Source: Thermoplasmata archaeon (GTDB lineage: Archaea > Thermoplasmatota > Thermoplasmata > Lutacidiplasmatales > UBA184). From it: a stretch of DNA of 64,000 bases. Position 1 is the first letter of the stretch. Every line of letters starts with the position of its first letter. Both the position numbers and the translations under genes were made by a program. The DNA is taken from the NCBI GenBank assembly GCA_021828195.1, contig JAKASQ010000001.1:105202-169201 (forward strand), in the 5' to 3' direction. The notes beneath the pieces are model-generated. The model did not search any database. It worked only from the letters and a program-made list of their open reading frames with translations, and was not told the origin of the DNA. Below are positions 1 to 10,018 of this stretch, one piece after another.

Positions 1-2
1 GG

Positions 3-830
3 GTGTACTTCCACCGCTGGCCCACGAACCGCGTGTGGACGCGGGACTCCGGTCCGATCTTCGTGCAGCGCATCGACCCGAGCCTTCCGGGCCCCCGGCT
101 CGGATTGACCAATTGGAAGTTCAACGCGTGGGCCAAGTACGACGATTGGCAGCTCGACGACCAGTTGCCCGCCCACATCGCCCAGGACCTCAAGATCCCG
201 GAATGGATGCCGATGCTCGGCGACCGACGGATCGTGTTGGAAGGAGGCAGCATCGATGTCAACGGGTCGGGCACGCTGATGACGACGGAGGAGTGCCTCC
301 TCAGCGATGTCCAGGCCCGGAACCCCGGCGTCCCTCGGGAGGATCTGGAGGCGGCCCTGGGCGAGTACCTCGGCATCGAGCGGGTGCTCTGGCTCGGGCG
401 CGGGATCGTCGGTGACGACACCCACGGGCACGTCGACGACGTCGCTCGCTTCGTCGGAGAGTCCACGATCGTGGCGGCCGTGGAGCCTCGCTCGCGCGAT
501 CCGAACCACGCGGCGCTCGCGGAGAACCTCGAGCGACTGCATGCGGCGCGCACCTCGAACGGCGATCCCTACCGCATCGTCGAATTGCCCATGCCGGCGC
601 CGGTTTCCTTCCACGGCCAGCGCCTGCCCGCCAGTTACGCGAACTTCTACATCGCGAACCGGCTCGTTCTGGTGCCCACGTTCAACGACCGAAACGATCG
701 GCGCGCCCTCGAGGTCCTTGAGGGGGTCCTCCCCGGCCGCGAGATCGTAGGGATTCACTGTCGAGACTTCATCTGGGGGCTGGGCACGATCCACTGTATG
801 ACCCAGCAGCAGCCCGCGCCTCCAGCGTAA
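3..830 (+). CDS. aguA: Agmatine deiminase / peptidylarginine deiminase family, 5' end truncated by window edge
   Basis: WTRDSGP, GDDTHGHVDDVARF and C-terminal GLGTIHCMTQQ (catalytic Cys) motifs; frame open to the window start. Confidence 0.87.
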   Translation: MYFHRWPTNRVWTRDSGPIFVQRIDPSLPGPRLGLTNWKFNAWAKYDDWQLDDQLPAHIAQDLKIPEWMPMLGDRRIVLEGGSIDVNGSGTLMTTEECLLSDVQARNPGVPREDLEAALGEYLGIERVLWLGRGIVGDDTHGHVDDVARFVGESTIVAAVEPRSRDPNHAALAENLERLHAARTSNGDPYRIVELPMPAPVSFHGQRLPASYANFYIANRLVLVPTFNDRNDRRALEVLEGVLPGREIVGIHCRDFIWGLGTIHCMTQQQPAPPA

Positions 831-845
831 GGTCGCCCGTCCGGT

Positions 846-1985
846 CTACCCTGCGGGTGCGCTGACCGAAACCGAATGGATCTTGGGGAACTGGAACGGA
901 ACGGCCGACCAGCTGCGGCCCGCATCCGGGGTGTAGATCACCTGGCCCCCGGTCGAGCCGTAGTAGATCCCTGCCGGATCGAGCCGGTCGATCGCGAGAC
1001 CTTCGCGATGGTTCCCGAACTCGCCGAGGAAGGGAGAGGACCGGACCATCGGCCGGAAGTTGCGCTTCTTCCGGTCGAACCAGTAGAGCTGGAAGCGTTG
1101 ACCGGGCATGGTCCGAGTGACTTCGGGCGGGCTCAGCGGCGCGAAGATGGCTCCTCCGGGAAGTGAAGGGGAGGTCGCGACCACGAACCCGAAGTCGGTG
1201 GAGAGCGGCTTGCCGACGCGCGTCCAGTGTTCCATCGAGTCCTCGCTCAGATAGATCCCGTTGTGGTCCTGCCGATAGGCCACTGTGGAATCCGACGGGT
1301 CGAGGGCGACGTGGTGGACGCACTGGCCGACCTCGGGACGCGTTTCGGGGAGGAAGTTGACCGCGACTCCGCGATTCATGGGTTTCCAGGTCTTCCCCGA
1401 GTCGTCCGTGCGGAACGTCCCCGCCGCGGACAGGCCCACGTACATGCGCGAGGGGCGCTCGGGGTCCAACAGGATGGTGTGCAAGCAGGGGCCGCCTCCT
1501 CCGGGGGCCCACTTCGGGCGGGTGGGATGCTGGGCGATTCCTTGGTTCTCCTCCCAGGAGGCGCCGCTGTCGTCACTTCGGTACAGCCGATGGGGGTCCG
1601 CACCGAGGAACAGCGTCTTCGGCTCGTCCGCGCGTCCAGGCTCCAGGTGCCACAGGGCGCGGATCGCCTCCGGGGGGAACTTGCCGAACTCTTTCGGGGC
1701 CTTGCGTTGGCCCGGGGGCGGGAAGCCCGGAGTCGCGACCTCGGACCACTTCACCCCGTAATCTCGGGAGCGAAAGATGCCGGGGCCCCAGAATCCGCTA
1801 TTGGCCAGCGCGTACACATCGCCGGGCGTCCGCGGATCGGGGACGACGTGGAAGACGGCCGAGCCGGGCTGGAACGGTCCGGTGACTTTCCACTTAGACC
1901 TCTGGAGATCGGTCGTCGCGACGTAGGTCCCCTTCTCGGTTCCGAGATACAGACGGACACGGGAGGAACGCGCGGGCGCCATCAT
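846..1985 (-). CDS. BNR/sortilin-like beta-propeller (exo-alpha-sialidase-like) protein
   Basis: Repeated S.D.G..W motifs (YRSDDSGASWEE, FRTDDSGKTWKP, TPDAGRSWSA); start placed at MMAPARSS because the longer ORF upstream overlaps the MoaD frame. Confidence 0.75.
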   Translation of the reverse strand: MMAPARSSRVRLYLGTEKGTYVATTDLQRSKWKVTGPFQPGSAVFHVVPDPRTPGDVYALANSGFWGPGIFRSRDYGVKWSEVATPGFPPPGQRKAPKEFGKFPPEAIRALWHLEPGRADEPKTLFLGADPHRLYRSDDSGASWEENQGIAQHPTRPKWAPGGGGPCLHTILLDPERPSRMYVGLSAAGTFRTDDSGKTWKPMNRGVAVNFLPETRPEVGQCVHHVALDPSDSTVAYRQDHNGIYLSEDSMEHWTRVGKPLSTDFGFVVATSPSLPGGAIFAPLSPPEVTRTMPGQRFQLYWFDRKKRNFRPMVRSSPFLGEFGNHREGLAIDRLDPAGIYYGSTGGQVIYTPDAGRSWSAVPFQFPKIHSVSVSAPAG

Positions 1986-2266
1986 CCGCCCTGAATCGAA
2001 TGGAGGATATCCACCTTGTCCCCGACCCGGAGCCGGGTGGTCAGGCCCGGGACGAGCGACACGTCCTGCCCGTTGACAAAGATCCGGACGAATCGCCGGA
2101 GCGTCCCGGCCTCGTCCCGAAGGCGGTAACGGAGGCGAGGGTAGACCTCTTCGATCCGATCGATGAGGCCGGATACATCCGCCGCCTCGACCTCGACCGA
2201 GCGCGCGGAGACGTATTGCCGCAGCATCCCATCGAGGTGGACCGTGGGCATTTCGCTCGCTCCCAC
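1982..2266 (-). CDS. MoaD/ThiS-family ubiquitin-like sulfur carrier protein
   Basis: 94 aa beta-grasp-like sequence ending in HSIQGG; overlaps the downstream BNR gene by 4 nt; start could be the internal Met at 2251. Confidence 0.83.
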   Translation of the reverse strand: MGASEMPTVHLDGMLRQYVSARSVEVEAADVSGLIDRIEEVYPRLRYRLRDEAGTLRRFVRIFVNGQDVSLVPGLTTRLRVGDKVDILHSIQGG

Positions 2267-2337
2267 GGCGGAGGAAGGGCGCGCCTATATGGTCGATGGG
2301 AGGTCGCCGGCGCCGCGTCCGCGCGGGTCCATCTCGG

Positions 2338-3198
2338 TCACTGGGCCATCCGGACATAGAGCCGAGATTCGATCAGCAACAGCCCCGCGGTCACCCCGAC
2401 GAGCACCCCTAGATCGAGACCGAGGGCGGAACCGCTGAGGGTAGCGGGGGTCATGAGGCCGCGCAGGGCCTCGACCATGTAGGTCAATGGGTTGGCCAGC
2501 GCCACCGGCTGGAGCCATGCCGGCATCGACGCAATGGGGTAGATCGCGCTGCTCGCGAAGAAGAGCGGCATCGTGATCAACTGCCCGATGCCGAGGAACC
2601 GTTCTTGCGTCTTCACCAAGCTCGCGATGATCATCGACAGGATGCTGAACAGCATCGCGCCGAGGACGGCGACGAGCAGCACACCGACGATCGCGAGAGG
2701 ATTGAGGCTCGGGTCGATCCCGAGGGCGATCGCAAGCGCGTAGACGATCATGGCCTGGCTGATCCCCCGCACGCTCGCGCTCAGCGCCTTGCCGAGCACG
2801 AGGGCCGTCCGGGGTGCCGGGCTCACGAGGAACTTGTAGATGATTCCGAGCTCGCGATCCCGGATCGAGGCGATCCCGTAGAAGATCGCGATGAACATCA
2901 CGCTCTGAGCGAGGATGCCCGGCGCGAGGAACTGGAGATAGGTCAGGTTGCCCGTCGATATGATCGCCGCCTTCGCGATCACCTCACCGAACACGACGAG
3001 CCAGAGCGCCGGCTGAATCGCTCGCAGCAGTAGCTCGGAGGGGTCGTGGCGGAGCTTGAACAGCTCGTAGCGGACCAAGACTTGGGTCTGGGCGAGGTAG
3101 GTGGCGATGCGCGACCGGCTCGAGCCGGCCCCCGCAGGATCAGCGGAGTCGGACCGACGTGCTGCGGGTCTGTCGAGTGTCCCGGAAGCTCCCTCCAC
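2338..3198 (-). CDS. ABC-2 type transporter permease
   Basis: Six hydrophobic segments; FLAPGILAQSVMF and PLTYMVEALRGL motifs; downstream of an ATPase gene. Confidence 0.86.
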   Translation of the reverse strand: MEGASGTLDRPAARRSDSADPAGAGSSRSRIATYLAQTQVLVRYELFKLRHDPSELLLRAIQPALWLVVFGEVIAKAAIISTGNLTYLQFLAPGILAQSVMFIAIFYGIASIRDRELGIIYKFLVSPAPRTALVLGKALSASVRGISQAMIVYALAIALGIDPSLNPLAIVGVLLVAVLGAMLFSILSMIIASLVKTQERFLGIGQLITMPLFFASSAIYPIASMPAWLQPVALANPLTYMVEALRGLMTPATLSGSALGLDLGVLVGVTAGLLLIESRLYVRMAQ

Positions 3199-4021
3199 TG
3201 TCCATTCCCTCCCCCGCGTAATGCACGAAAACGTCCTCGAGCGTTGCGTGGGGCCTCCCCAGCTCCTCCTTGAGTTCGCGAGGAGATCCGAGCGCGACGA
3301 CCTTGCCGTGATGGAAGATTGCGAGTCGATCGCAGAGGCGATCGGCCTCCTCCATGTAGTGCGTAGTCAGCAGTACGGTGGCCCCGCACTTCTCCCTCAA
3401 CTGTTCGATCTGGAGCCAGACGGCCTCGCGCGCGATCGGGTCGAGCCCGACGGTCGGTTCATCCATGAAGAGCACTCGCGGGCGGCTCAGCATCGCTTGA
3501 GCGATCTCGAGTCGTCGGATCATGCCCCCCGAATACTGGCGCACGAGGACGTCGGCGTACTCCTGGAGGCCGATGGATTCGAGGGCATCCCGAATCCGGG
3601 GCTTTCGTTCGGAGCGCGCGATTCCGTAGAGTCCCGCAAAGACCCACAGATTCTCGTACCCCGAGATTCCCGGATCCGCGGAGATGAGCTGGGGAACGTA
3701 TCCGATGCGGGCCCGGACCTCGGCGGAAGAACCGGTGATCTCGAACCCCGCGACCGAGCCCGACCCGGAGCTGGGCGGCAGGAGGGTGGTGAGCATCTTG
3801 ATGGTGGTGGTCTTTCCGGCGCCGTTGGGGCCGAGCAAACCAAAGATCTCCCCCTCCCCGACACTCAACGAAAGTCCATCCACCGCGGTCAGCGCCCCGA
3901 ACCGCCGGGTGAGCTCTCGCGTGACCACGGCCGCAGGCGCCCTGGTCGTCCCCCCGGAAGAGGGGGAACCGGGCGGATCCGTCGCGCCCTCATCGAAAGG
4001 CATCTGAGCCATCGTCGTCAC
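3140..4021 (-). CDS. ABC transporter ATP-binding protein (daunorubicin-resistance DrrA-like)
   Basis: Walker A GPNGAGKTTT, signature YSGGM, Walker B VLFMDEPTVGLD, H-loop TTHYMEEAD. Confidence 0.93.
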   Translation of the reverse strand: MTTMAQMPFDEGATDPPGSPSSGGTTRAPAAVVTRELTRRFGALTAVDGLSLSVGEGEIFGLLGPNGAGKTTTIKMLTTLLPPSSGSGSVAGFEITGSSAEVRARIGYVPQLISADPGISGYENLWVFAGLYGIARSERKPRIRDALESIGLQEYADVLVRQYSGGMIRRLEIAQAMLSRPRVLFMDEPTVGLDPIAREAVWLQIEQLREKCGATVLLTTHYMEEADRLCDRLAIFHHGKVVALGSPRELKEELGRPHATLEDVFVHYAGEGMDSGGSFRDTRQTRSTSVRLR

Positions 4022-4044
4022 GATATTTCCGGCGACCGCGAAAG

Positions 4045-4061
4045 TAAGGTTCCTTATTATA
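4045..4061. promoter_or_regulatory. Candidate divergent promoter/operator between ABC exporter and marR-like gene
   Basis: Inverted repeat TAAGG-TT-CCTTA (4045-4056) running into AT-rich TTATTATA in the 74-bp divergent intergenic region. Confidence 0.45.
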
Positions 4062-4095
4062 CCTCACCCGTGCCTCCCGCATCCGGAGGTGGGAG

Positions 4096-4617
4096 ATGGT
4101 CCCGACCACCCGGAGCTCGGTCACGGCCCGGTCGGCAGGCATCGCACGCGCACCAGCGGCCCGGCGGGTGGACCCCGGGTCCCGGCCCGGCGATGCCCTG
4201 TGGGACGAGCTCGGGGCATGCCATCGGATGCTGCGAGCCGAGCTCCGCGATGTGGTGCGACGACGGGGGATGTATCTGTCCGAGTACCGCGCCCTGAACC
4301 GGCTCAAGGACGGGGAGTACCGACTCGCGGACCTCGCGGAGAGCCTGGGGCAGTCTCCGGCCTCAGTGACCGACCTCGCCCGTCAACTGGAATCGCGCGG
4401 GTGGGCGGTCCGGCGACCGGATCCTCGGGATCGCCGGGCTTACCTACTGAGGTGCACCTCGCGGGGCACTCGAGCCTTTCGCGCCTCTCGCTCGGAGTAC
4501 CGAAGACGCCTCGATGAGGTCTACCGGCTCCTGAGTCCTCGAGCCCGGCGGAACCTCGCGCGGAGCCTGAAGGAGCTGCATGCGCTCCTTCAGGAACGCC
4601 GTCGCCCGCTTGCCTAG
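4096..4617 (+). CDS. MarR-family winged-helix transcriptional regulator
   Basis: LADLAESLGQSPASVTDLARQLESRGWAVRRPDPRDRRAYLLRCTSRG wHTH and wing; divergent from ABC exporter. Confidence 0.83.
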   Translation: MVPTTRSSVTARSAGIARAPAARRVDPGSRPGDALWDELGACHRMLRAELRDVVRRRGMYLSEYRALNRLKDGEYRLADLAESLGQSPASVTDLARQLESRGWAVRRPDPRDRRAYLLRCTSRGTRAFRASRSEYRRRLDEVYRLLSPRARRNLARSLKELHALLQERRRPLA

Positions 4618-4638
4618 GGGCCCTCTCCATCGGGGACC

Positions 4639-5154
4639 TTAGGGAGTCGTTTCGATTTCGAGACCGGGAAAGTGCTCCTCGAGGACCCGCGCCCACGCGC
4701 CCGATCTTCGGATCGCGAGAAGGATTCCGAGGATGTATCCGGTCAGGACGAGACACGCGGCCACGACGAGCGCCCATTGCTGGAGAACGATGAGCGCGAT
4801 CCCGTCGGCCATGGTCGCTCCAGCGAGGAGGCCGGTGAGCACGCGGAGCGTGTTCGTGGACTCCCTCCAACCCACGGCCTGCGTGACCCAGTCGATCGCG
4901 CCGGGCAGAGGAGCGAAGGCGAAGAGGAACTGGACCTGGGGAGTAAAGAACTCCGTGTATCGGGGGAGCGCGACAATCACGAAGACGATGTATGCGAAGA
5001 CTCCGATGACCTCTCCGGTGCAGCGCGCACAAATGTGGTAGCGACGCGCTCCCCACGGTACGGCGAAGGTCCTAGAGCACCGGGCCGGGAAGTGGTGAGC
5101 GATCAGGTACTCCCACCGGGGCGGGTCGCCATTCACACCGCCGCTTTCGGACAT
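4639..5154 (-). CDS. DUF2085-like small membrane protein
   Basis: H-F-P-x-R-C-S-R and HICARCTGEVIG Cys motif followed by four TM-like segments; start set at MSESGGVNGD. Confidence 0.68.
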   Translation of the reverse strand: MSESGGVNGDPPRWEYLIAHHFPARCSRTFAVPWGARRYHICARCTGEVIGVFAYIVFVIVALPRYTEFFTPQVQFLFAFAPLPGAIDWVTQAVGWRESTNTLRVLTGLLAGATMADGIALIVLQQWALVVAACLVLTGYILGILLAIRRSGAWARVLEEHFPGLEIETTP

Positions 5155-5442
5155 CGGCTGATCTAAGTCCCGATGCGGGTAAAACCTTCTCGTGGCGAGC
5201 GGTTCGGCCCAGAGGCCACCTGCGGGTCGTGACAAGCCACAAACGAACCCCGTCGTTCGACTAGGATTGCTCGCGTCACACTCCTGCTTCTCGGCTCCCT
5301 TGTTGAACCAATTCGCGAAGAATCCACCCCCAGGTCGTGGATCGCCGGCACCCGGAAGCGATGCCCGGAACGATCCCCCCATCGAAGTCGGCTATGCTCG
5401 CGAAGAACCGGGCGGCCCGCCGATGGCGTCCCCATCTCCTTC

Positions 5443-5817
5443 ATGAGGCCGCGGCCTTATCCGGCCGTCATGGGACGCAGCCCGGCACCCTCGCATGGCC
5501 GATTCACCCCAGAGGTGGCGATGCGTCTCCTGGCTCGATCCAAGGACGCCCAGTTCGTAGTTGTGCTCGAGCACGGTTCGGCCTCGGTGGAGATCTACAA
5601 ACCCCACAAAGTCGACCCGCAGGTCCCGCACGACCAGGACGAGATCTACGTCATCCTCTCCGGCTCCGGTTTCTTCGTGCACGACGGCCTCCGACAGCCG
5701 TTCGAGGCCGGCGAGGTCCTCTTCGTCGCGGCCGGAGCGCCGCACCGGTTCGAGGACTTCACCGAGGACTTCGCCACGTGGGCGATCCTCTACGGCCCCG
5801 AAGGCGGAGAGAAGTAG
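5443..5817 (+). CDS. Cupin-2 domain protein
   Basis: PHDQDEIYVILSGSGFFVHDG and FVAAGAPHRFEDFTEDF cupin motifs; start could be internal (MGRS or MRLL). Confidence 0.85.
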   Translation: MRPRPYPAVMGRSPAPSHGRFTPEVAMRLLARSKDAQFVVVLEHGSASVEIYKPHKVDPQVPHDQDEIYVILSGSGFFVHDGLRQPFEAGEVLFVAAGAPHRFEDFTEDFATWAILYGPEGGEK

Positions 5818-5950
5818 CGAAGGGACGCGCTGCGCCGGCGGGTCTTCCTCGAATACGTGGGAGAGGGTCTCGTGGGCCGTCGCCTCCATCGGGTGCGATA
5901 CTCCCGAGCACGAGAGCACCGTGGAGATCCGCGAATCCGCCGCCGCCACG

Positions 5951-6490
5951 CTACTCGATCTCGAGGTTCGCCTCGCGCGCCAGGTACAGGCGGTTCTCGC
6001 CTTCCGGGTCGATCACCTCCACATGCAGCGTACCGAGCTCCCTCTTGTCGAGGAGCGCGATGCGCTTGTCCAGCCACTCGAGCTTATGGAAGAGAAGGGG
6101 GTCGTGGGTTGCGTCGCGCAGCTGCTGAATGCGATCGACCGGAGAGCGCATCGCATGGTAATAGCTCGATATCCAGCCCCCGAACGCCTCCCAGACCATC
6201 TCCTCGTCGAGAATCTTGCGAGCGGTCTGCGCCCCGATGAGTTCGAAGAATGTGAGGACCTCCAGGCTCGTGATGTCGCCGAGGGCGTTGTCGAGCAAGC
6301 GTTCGCTGGTCGACCGTCGCGCTCTCCGCATCCGGGGCGAATCGAATCGCTCCCGGAGATTGATCACGGCGTTGGCGGAATTGAGCTTGCCCGCCTGACG
6401 GGTCTGCCAGTACAGGGCCGCTAAGGTTCCGACCGCGAGGACCCAGGTGGCAACCGTCGTCCAGAGGGCGATGCTCTCGAAGTCAACCAT
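5951..6490 (-). CDS. Hypothetical protein with N-terminal TM helix (DUF4760-like)
   Basis: Single N-terminal TM then LNSANAVINLRERFDSPRMRRAR... helical domain. Confidence 0.55.
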   Translation of the reverse strand: MVDFESIALWTTVATWVLAVGTLAALYWQTRQAGKLNSANAVINLRERFDSPRMRRARRSTSERLLDNALGDITSLEVLTFFELIGAQTARKILDEEMVWEAFGGWISSYYHAMRSPVDRIQQLRDATHDPLLFHKLEWLDKRIALLDKRELGTLHVEVIDPEGENRLYLAREANLEIE

Positions 6491-6669
6491 CGGCCGTGCT
6501 CCCGACTGCGGATACGTCGTTCTCCATCACGCTGAGGTGGTCCGAGGGGCTTCAGGTCGATAGAGACTGCGATTCGGCGAGAAGGAGCTCGGGGGGTCCG
6601 GACTCCGGGTCCCGCGAGGGGTGCTTCCCTCCGAGGGTTATACGGAGTACGCCCCTTAGGGTCTCGACC

Positions 6670-9402
6670 ATGCGGCACCGAGGAATCGGGCCGGCAACGC
6701 TCGGCGGAGTCCTCGGTTTCTTGACACTCAGCTCGCTCGTGCTCGCTTCCGGGCCCATGGCTTCGCTCGTACCCCCACTCCCATCCAGCTCCACGCTGCC
6801 CGCTACGGCCGCGGGGGTGGGGAGTGGAGGAGCTCCGGCCGCCCATCCGGCGTCCTACGCGGTAACCTTCACGGAAGAGGGACTCCCGTCGGGGGTGCAT
6901 TGGTCGGTCGTCCTCGCGGGAGCGGCCCAAGACTCCTCCGGGCCGCCCATCGAGTTCTCGGAACCGAACGGAACCTACCCCTTCGTCGTGAATGGCCCGC
7001 AGCCGTACGGCGCGACGCCGGCGGCGGGCACACTGACGGTGGCCGGATCCGGCGTGCAGCAGGTGGTTACCTTCACCACGGCGTCCGAGGGGGTCGTGGC
7101 ATCGGTGCCGGTGGGCTCCCAGCCGGGGTTCGCAGCCTACGATCCGGCCGACGGGTTCGTCTACGTCCCGAACACGGGTGCCGACACCACGACCGTGCTG
7201 AGCGGCACGACCGTGGTCGGAACCGTCCTGGTCGGGGCGCTTCCGTCGTCGGGAATCTACGATCCGCGCAACGGATTGGTCTACGTCCAGGACTTCGGAT
7301 CCGGCATCGTGAGCATCCTGAACGGAACCTCCGTTGTCGGGAAGGTGCCGGTGGGCTCCGATCCCCAGTACGCGACCTTCGACCCGGCCAATGGCTACGT
7401 CTACGTATCGAACTACGGCTCGGACTCGGTGACCGTGCTCAACGGCACGCGCCTGCTCGGCACGGCGGTCACGGGACAAGGACCGACCTCGGCCGCGTGC
7501 GACGCCGCGAGTGGACTTGTCTACGTGCCCAACTACGGCTCGAGCACGGTCACCATCTTGAACGCTACATCGGTCGTAGCGACCTTGGTGGTCGGGACAC
7601 TTCCGGATTCCGCGGTCTACGATCCAGGGAACGGATACGTCTATGTGACGAACCTGGACATGGATTCGGTGACGATACTCTCGGGAACCAGCATCGTCGG
7701 CACGGTCAGCGTCCAGGGTGCGCCGTACTCGGCCACCTACGATCCGGGCGATGGCCTCCTGTACGTCACCAATTACGGCTCGGGAACGGTCAGCCTCTTC
7801 CAAGGTACCGAAGTCGTCGGCACCGTCCGAGTGGGTGCAGGACCCGAGTTCGCGACGTACGACTCCGGTAACGGGTACGTGTACGTGACCAACTCCGGAT
7901 CTGCGACGGTGACGATGGTGAACGGCACGAACGTAGTGGCGACGGTGCCGGTCGGAGAGCTACCGTCCTCCGGCGTCTACGATGCGGGCAACGGCTATCT
8001 CTACGAGACGAACTCGGGCTCGGACAATGTCAGCGTCTTCGCTTCTCGAGCGGCGTACCCGGTAACGTTCACCGAGCGGGGCCTGCCACCGGGCACGCCT
8101 TGGGAGGTTTCCCTGGACGGTGCCTCCGAGCGGTCCGTGAACCCCGTCCTTGCCTTCACCGAACCGAACGGGACCGCATCGTATGCCATCCACGACGTGC
8201 CGGGGTGGCATCAGACCAATCTCTCCTACCGAGGGTCGATCTCCGTGGTGGGATCTGCGGTCCGGGTAACGGCGCTGCAATTCGTTCCGGTGACATACAC
8301 GGTGACCTTCCGCCAGGAAGGGCTCGGGAGCGGTTCGTGGGGCGTGACGTTTGACGGCCGGACCGCTCGGGCCCCGGTGGGCAGTGAAGTCCGCTTCGAC
8401 GGCGTTGCGAACGGGACGTACGGCTACAACGTCTCGGCGTTCGCGGGGTACACGATCCAGGCGCGCCATGGCGATCTCGTCGTGGCCGGCCCGCCCGGGA
8501 CTGTCACGCTACGATTCTCCCAGGTGACCTACGCGGTCAGTTTCGCGGCCGCTGGGCTGCCCAACGGGACGAACTGGGTGGTGGAGTTGGATGGGGTACG
8601 GCAGAATTCGACCCGAACTGCCATCGCCTACCACGAGCCCAACGGCACGTATTCGTACGCTCTCCTCGACGTCTCGGGGTGGCATCAATCCACCATTCCT
8701 TACGCGGGGTGGCTCACGGTGAACGGATCGCTGCGGAGCGAGCCGACCCTCGAATTTTTCGAGGTCACCTATCCGCTGGTTGCCGTAGAGTCGGGGCTGC
8801 CCCTGGGCACGGGGTGGTACCTCAACCTCAGCGACGGGCGCACCATCCGTTCGACCACCAGCGATCTCAGCTTCAGCGAACCGAACGGCACCCAACAGTT
8901 CTCCTTCGGAACGGCGGCCCACTACATCGCGATAGGAGTCCGCAATCTGACCGTCAACGGGGATCCGCTACCCGTACGTTTTTCTATCTCCTTCGTGCCG
9001 ACGTTTGGAATCACCTTTGAGCGGCCCTCCGGGGCAGCCGCCGGGACGCCCTGGACGGTGTATGTGAATGCCACGAGAGGCACCGGTACCGGAGTACCCC
9101 CCTCCCTTAGGTTCCTCCAGACTGCGACGACGAGCAGCGTCCTGGTCTATGTCCCGAATGGGAGCTATGATTACTCTATAGTGGTCTCGGGGAACCCGAC
9201 GCTAATGACCCAGGGGACGGTGACCATGGCGGGATCGCCTATCGTGGCAAACCCATCGGCGTCGGCGAGTACGTTTCTGGGGTACTCCGGTTTGAAGGGC
9301 TTCTACATTCTCGCGGCAGGGGTGGTCACGGTGGTGGCGATTGCGGTGCTGGTCGTCGTGATGCGGCGCAAGCCACCCGCGTCGGCCCCACCCGCGACCT
9401 GA
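6670..9402 (+). CDS. Large cell-surface protein: YVTN beta-propeller plus FTExGLPxGTxW repeat domains, C-terminal TM anchor
   Basis: Signal-like N-terminus, eight 40-aa YDPxNGxVYVxNxGSxxVxVLNGT repeats, several VTFTExGLPxGTxW repeats, C-terminal FYILAAGVVTVVAIAVLVVVMRRK. Confidence 0.88.
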   Translation: MRHRGIGPATLGGVLGFLTLSSLVLASGPMASLVPPLPSSSTLPATAAGVGSGGAPAAHPASYAVTFTEEGLPSGVHWSVVLAGAAQDSSGPPIEFSEPNGTYPFVVNGPQPYGATPAAGTLTVAGSGVQQVVTFTTASEGVVASVPVGSQPGFAAYDPADGFVYVPNTGADTTTVLSGTTVVGTVLVGALPSSGIYDPRNGLVYVQDFGSGIVSILNGTSVVGKVPVGSDPQYATFDPANGYVYVSNYGSDSVTVLNGTRLLGTAVTGQGPTSAACDAASGLVYVPNYGSSTVTILNATSVVATLVVGTLPDSAVYDPGNGYVYVTNLDMDSVTILSGTSIVGTVSVQGAPYSATYDPGDGLLYVTNYGSGTVSLFQGTEVVGTVRVGAGPEFATYDSGNGYVYVTNSGSATVTMVNGTNVVATVPVGELPSSGVYDAGNGYLYETNSGSDNVSVFASRAAYPVTFTERGLPPGTPWEVSLDGASERSVNPVLAFTEPNGTASYAIHDVPGWHQTNLSYRGSISVVGSAVRVTALQFVPVTYTVTFRQEGLGSGSWGVTFDGRTARAPVGSEVRFDGVANGTYGYNVSAFAGYTIQARHGDLVVAGPPGTVTLRFSQVTYAVSFAAAGLPNGTNWVVELDGVRQNSTRTAIAYHEPNGTYSYALLDVSGWHQSTIPYAGWLTVNGSLRSEPTLEFFEVTYPLVAVESGLPLGTGWYLNLSDGRTIRSTTSDLSFSEPNGTQQFSFGTAAHYIAIGVRNLTVNGDPLPVRFSISFVPTFGITFERPSGAAAGTPWTVYVNATRGTGTGVPPSLRFLQTATTSSVLVYVPNGSYDYSIVVSGNPTLMTQGTVTMAGSPIVANPSASASTFLGYSGLKGFYILAAGVVTVVAIAVLVVVMRRKPPASAPPAT
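7117..8043 (+). repeat. Eight tandem 120-bp (40-aa) YVTN propeller repeats
   Basis: Repeat boundaries recur every 120 nt (for example 7117, 7237, 7957) in the reading frame. Confidence 0.85.
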
Positions 9403-10018
9403 GCCGTGGTTCACCGGAACACTGCTTCCTATCGGGCGCGCACCTCCGCCATCCAGGTGACCGGTGAACCCACCCGGTCCGCGGGACTCTCATCCGCCGG
9501 GCCAGTAGCTGGCACGCCGCTCCGCACCAGGCTCTCCGTGATGCGCAACCGCGCGTAGAACCACGTTGCCCGCCGCCAATGGCTCTCAAGCAACTCATCT
9601 ATTCCCGGCGTCTTCGCAATCATCACCTTTGCGGCCTTAACGCGCCCGCGAGTCGTCGATGAGCCCGTTCGTTCTTCCGACCGGTATCAACGAGAGTAGG
9701 TGAGAGTGTAGTTTACTTGCTGTCCGTACTGCGCGGGCGAGGAGTTAGCCCCGAAGGTGTAGTTCCCGCCCGCAGATAGGAAGGCACACTCGCCTGCCGT
9801 ACCCATGCTCCCGCATGGGGACCATCGATAGCCACTGTGCCCCGAGAAATCCAGCACGGCCTGTCCGTTGGTAACATCGATCCAATGTATCTGTTCCCGC
9901 GCTTGAGCGGGCCCGGGTAGCGCTCGCAGGAACGGGCTCGCTCACCGGATGACGGAAGGTCCGTTCGGCGAAGCGGACTCCCTGTTCTCGGGACTCGCAT
10001 CCTCCCTCGTGAGCTGAA

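Noticed and set aside
6421-7803. 460-aa minus-strand ORF with repeats
   Set aside because: Periodicity is inherited from the sense-strand YVTN repeats; antisense artifact.
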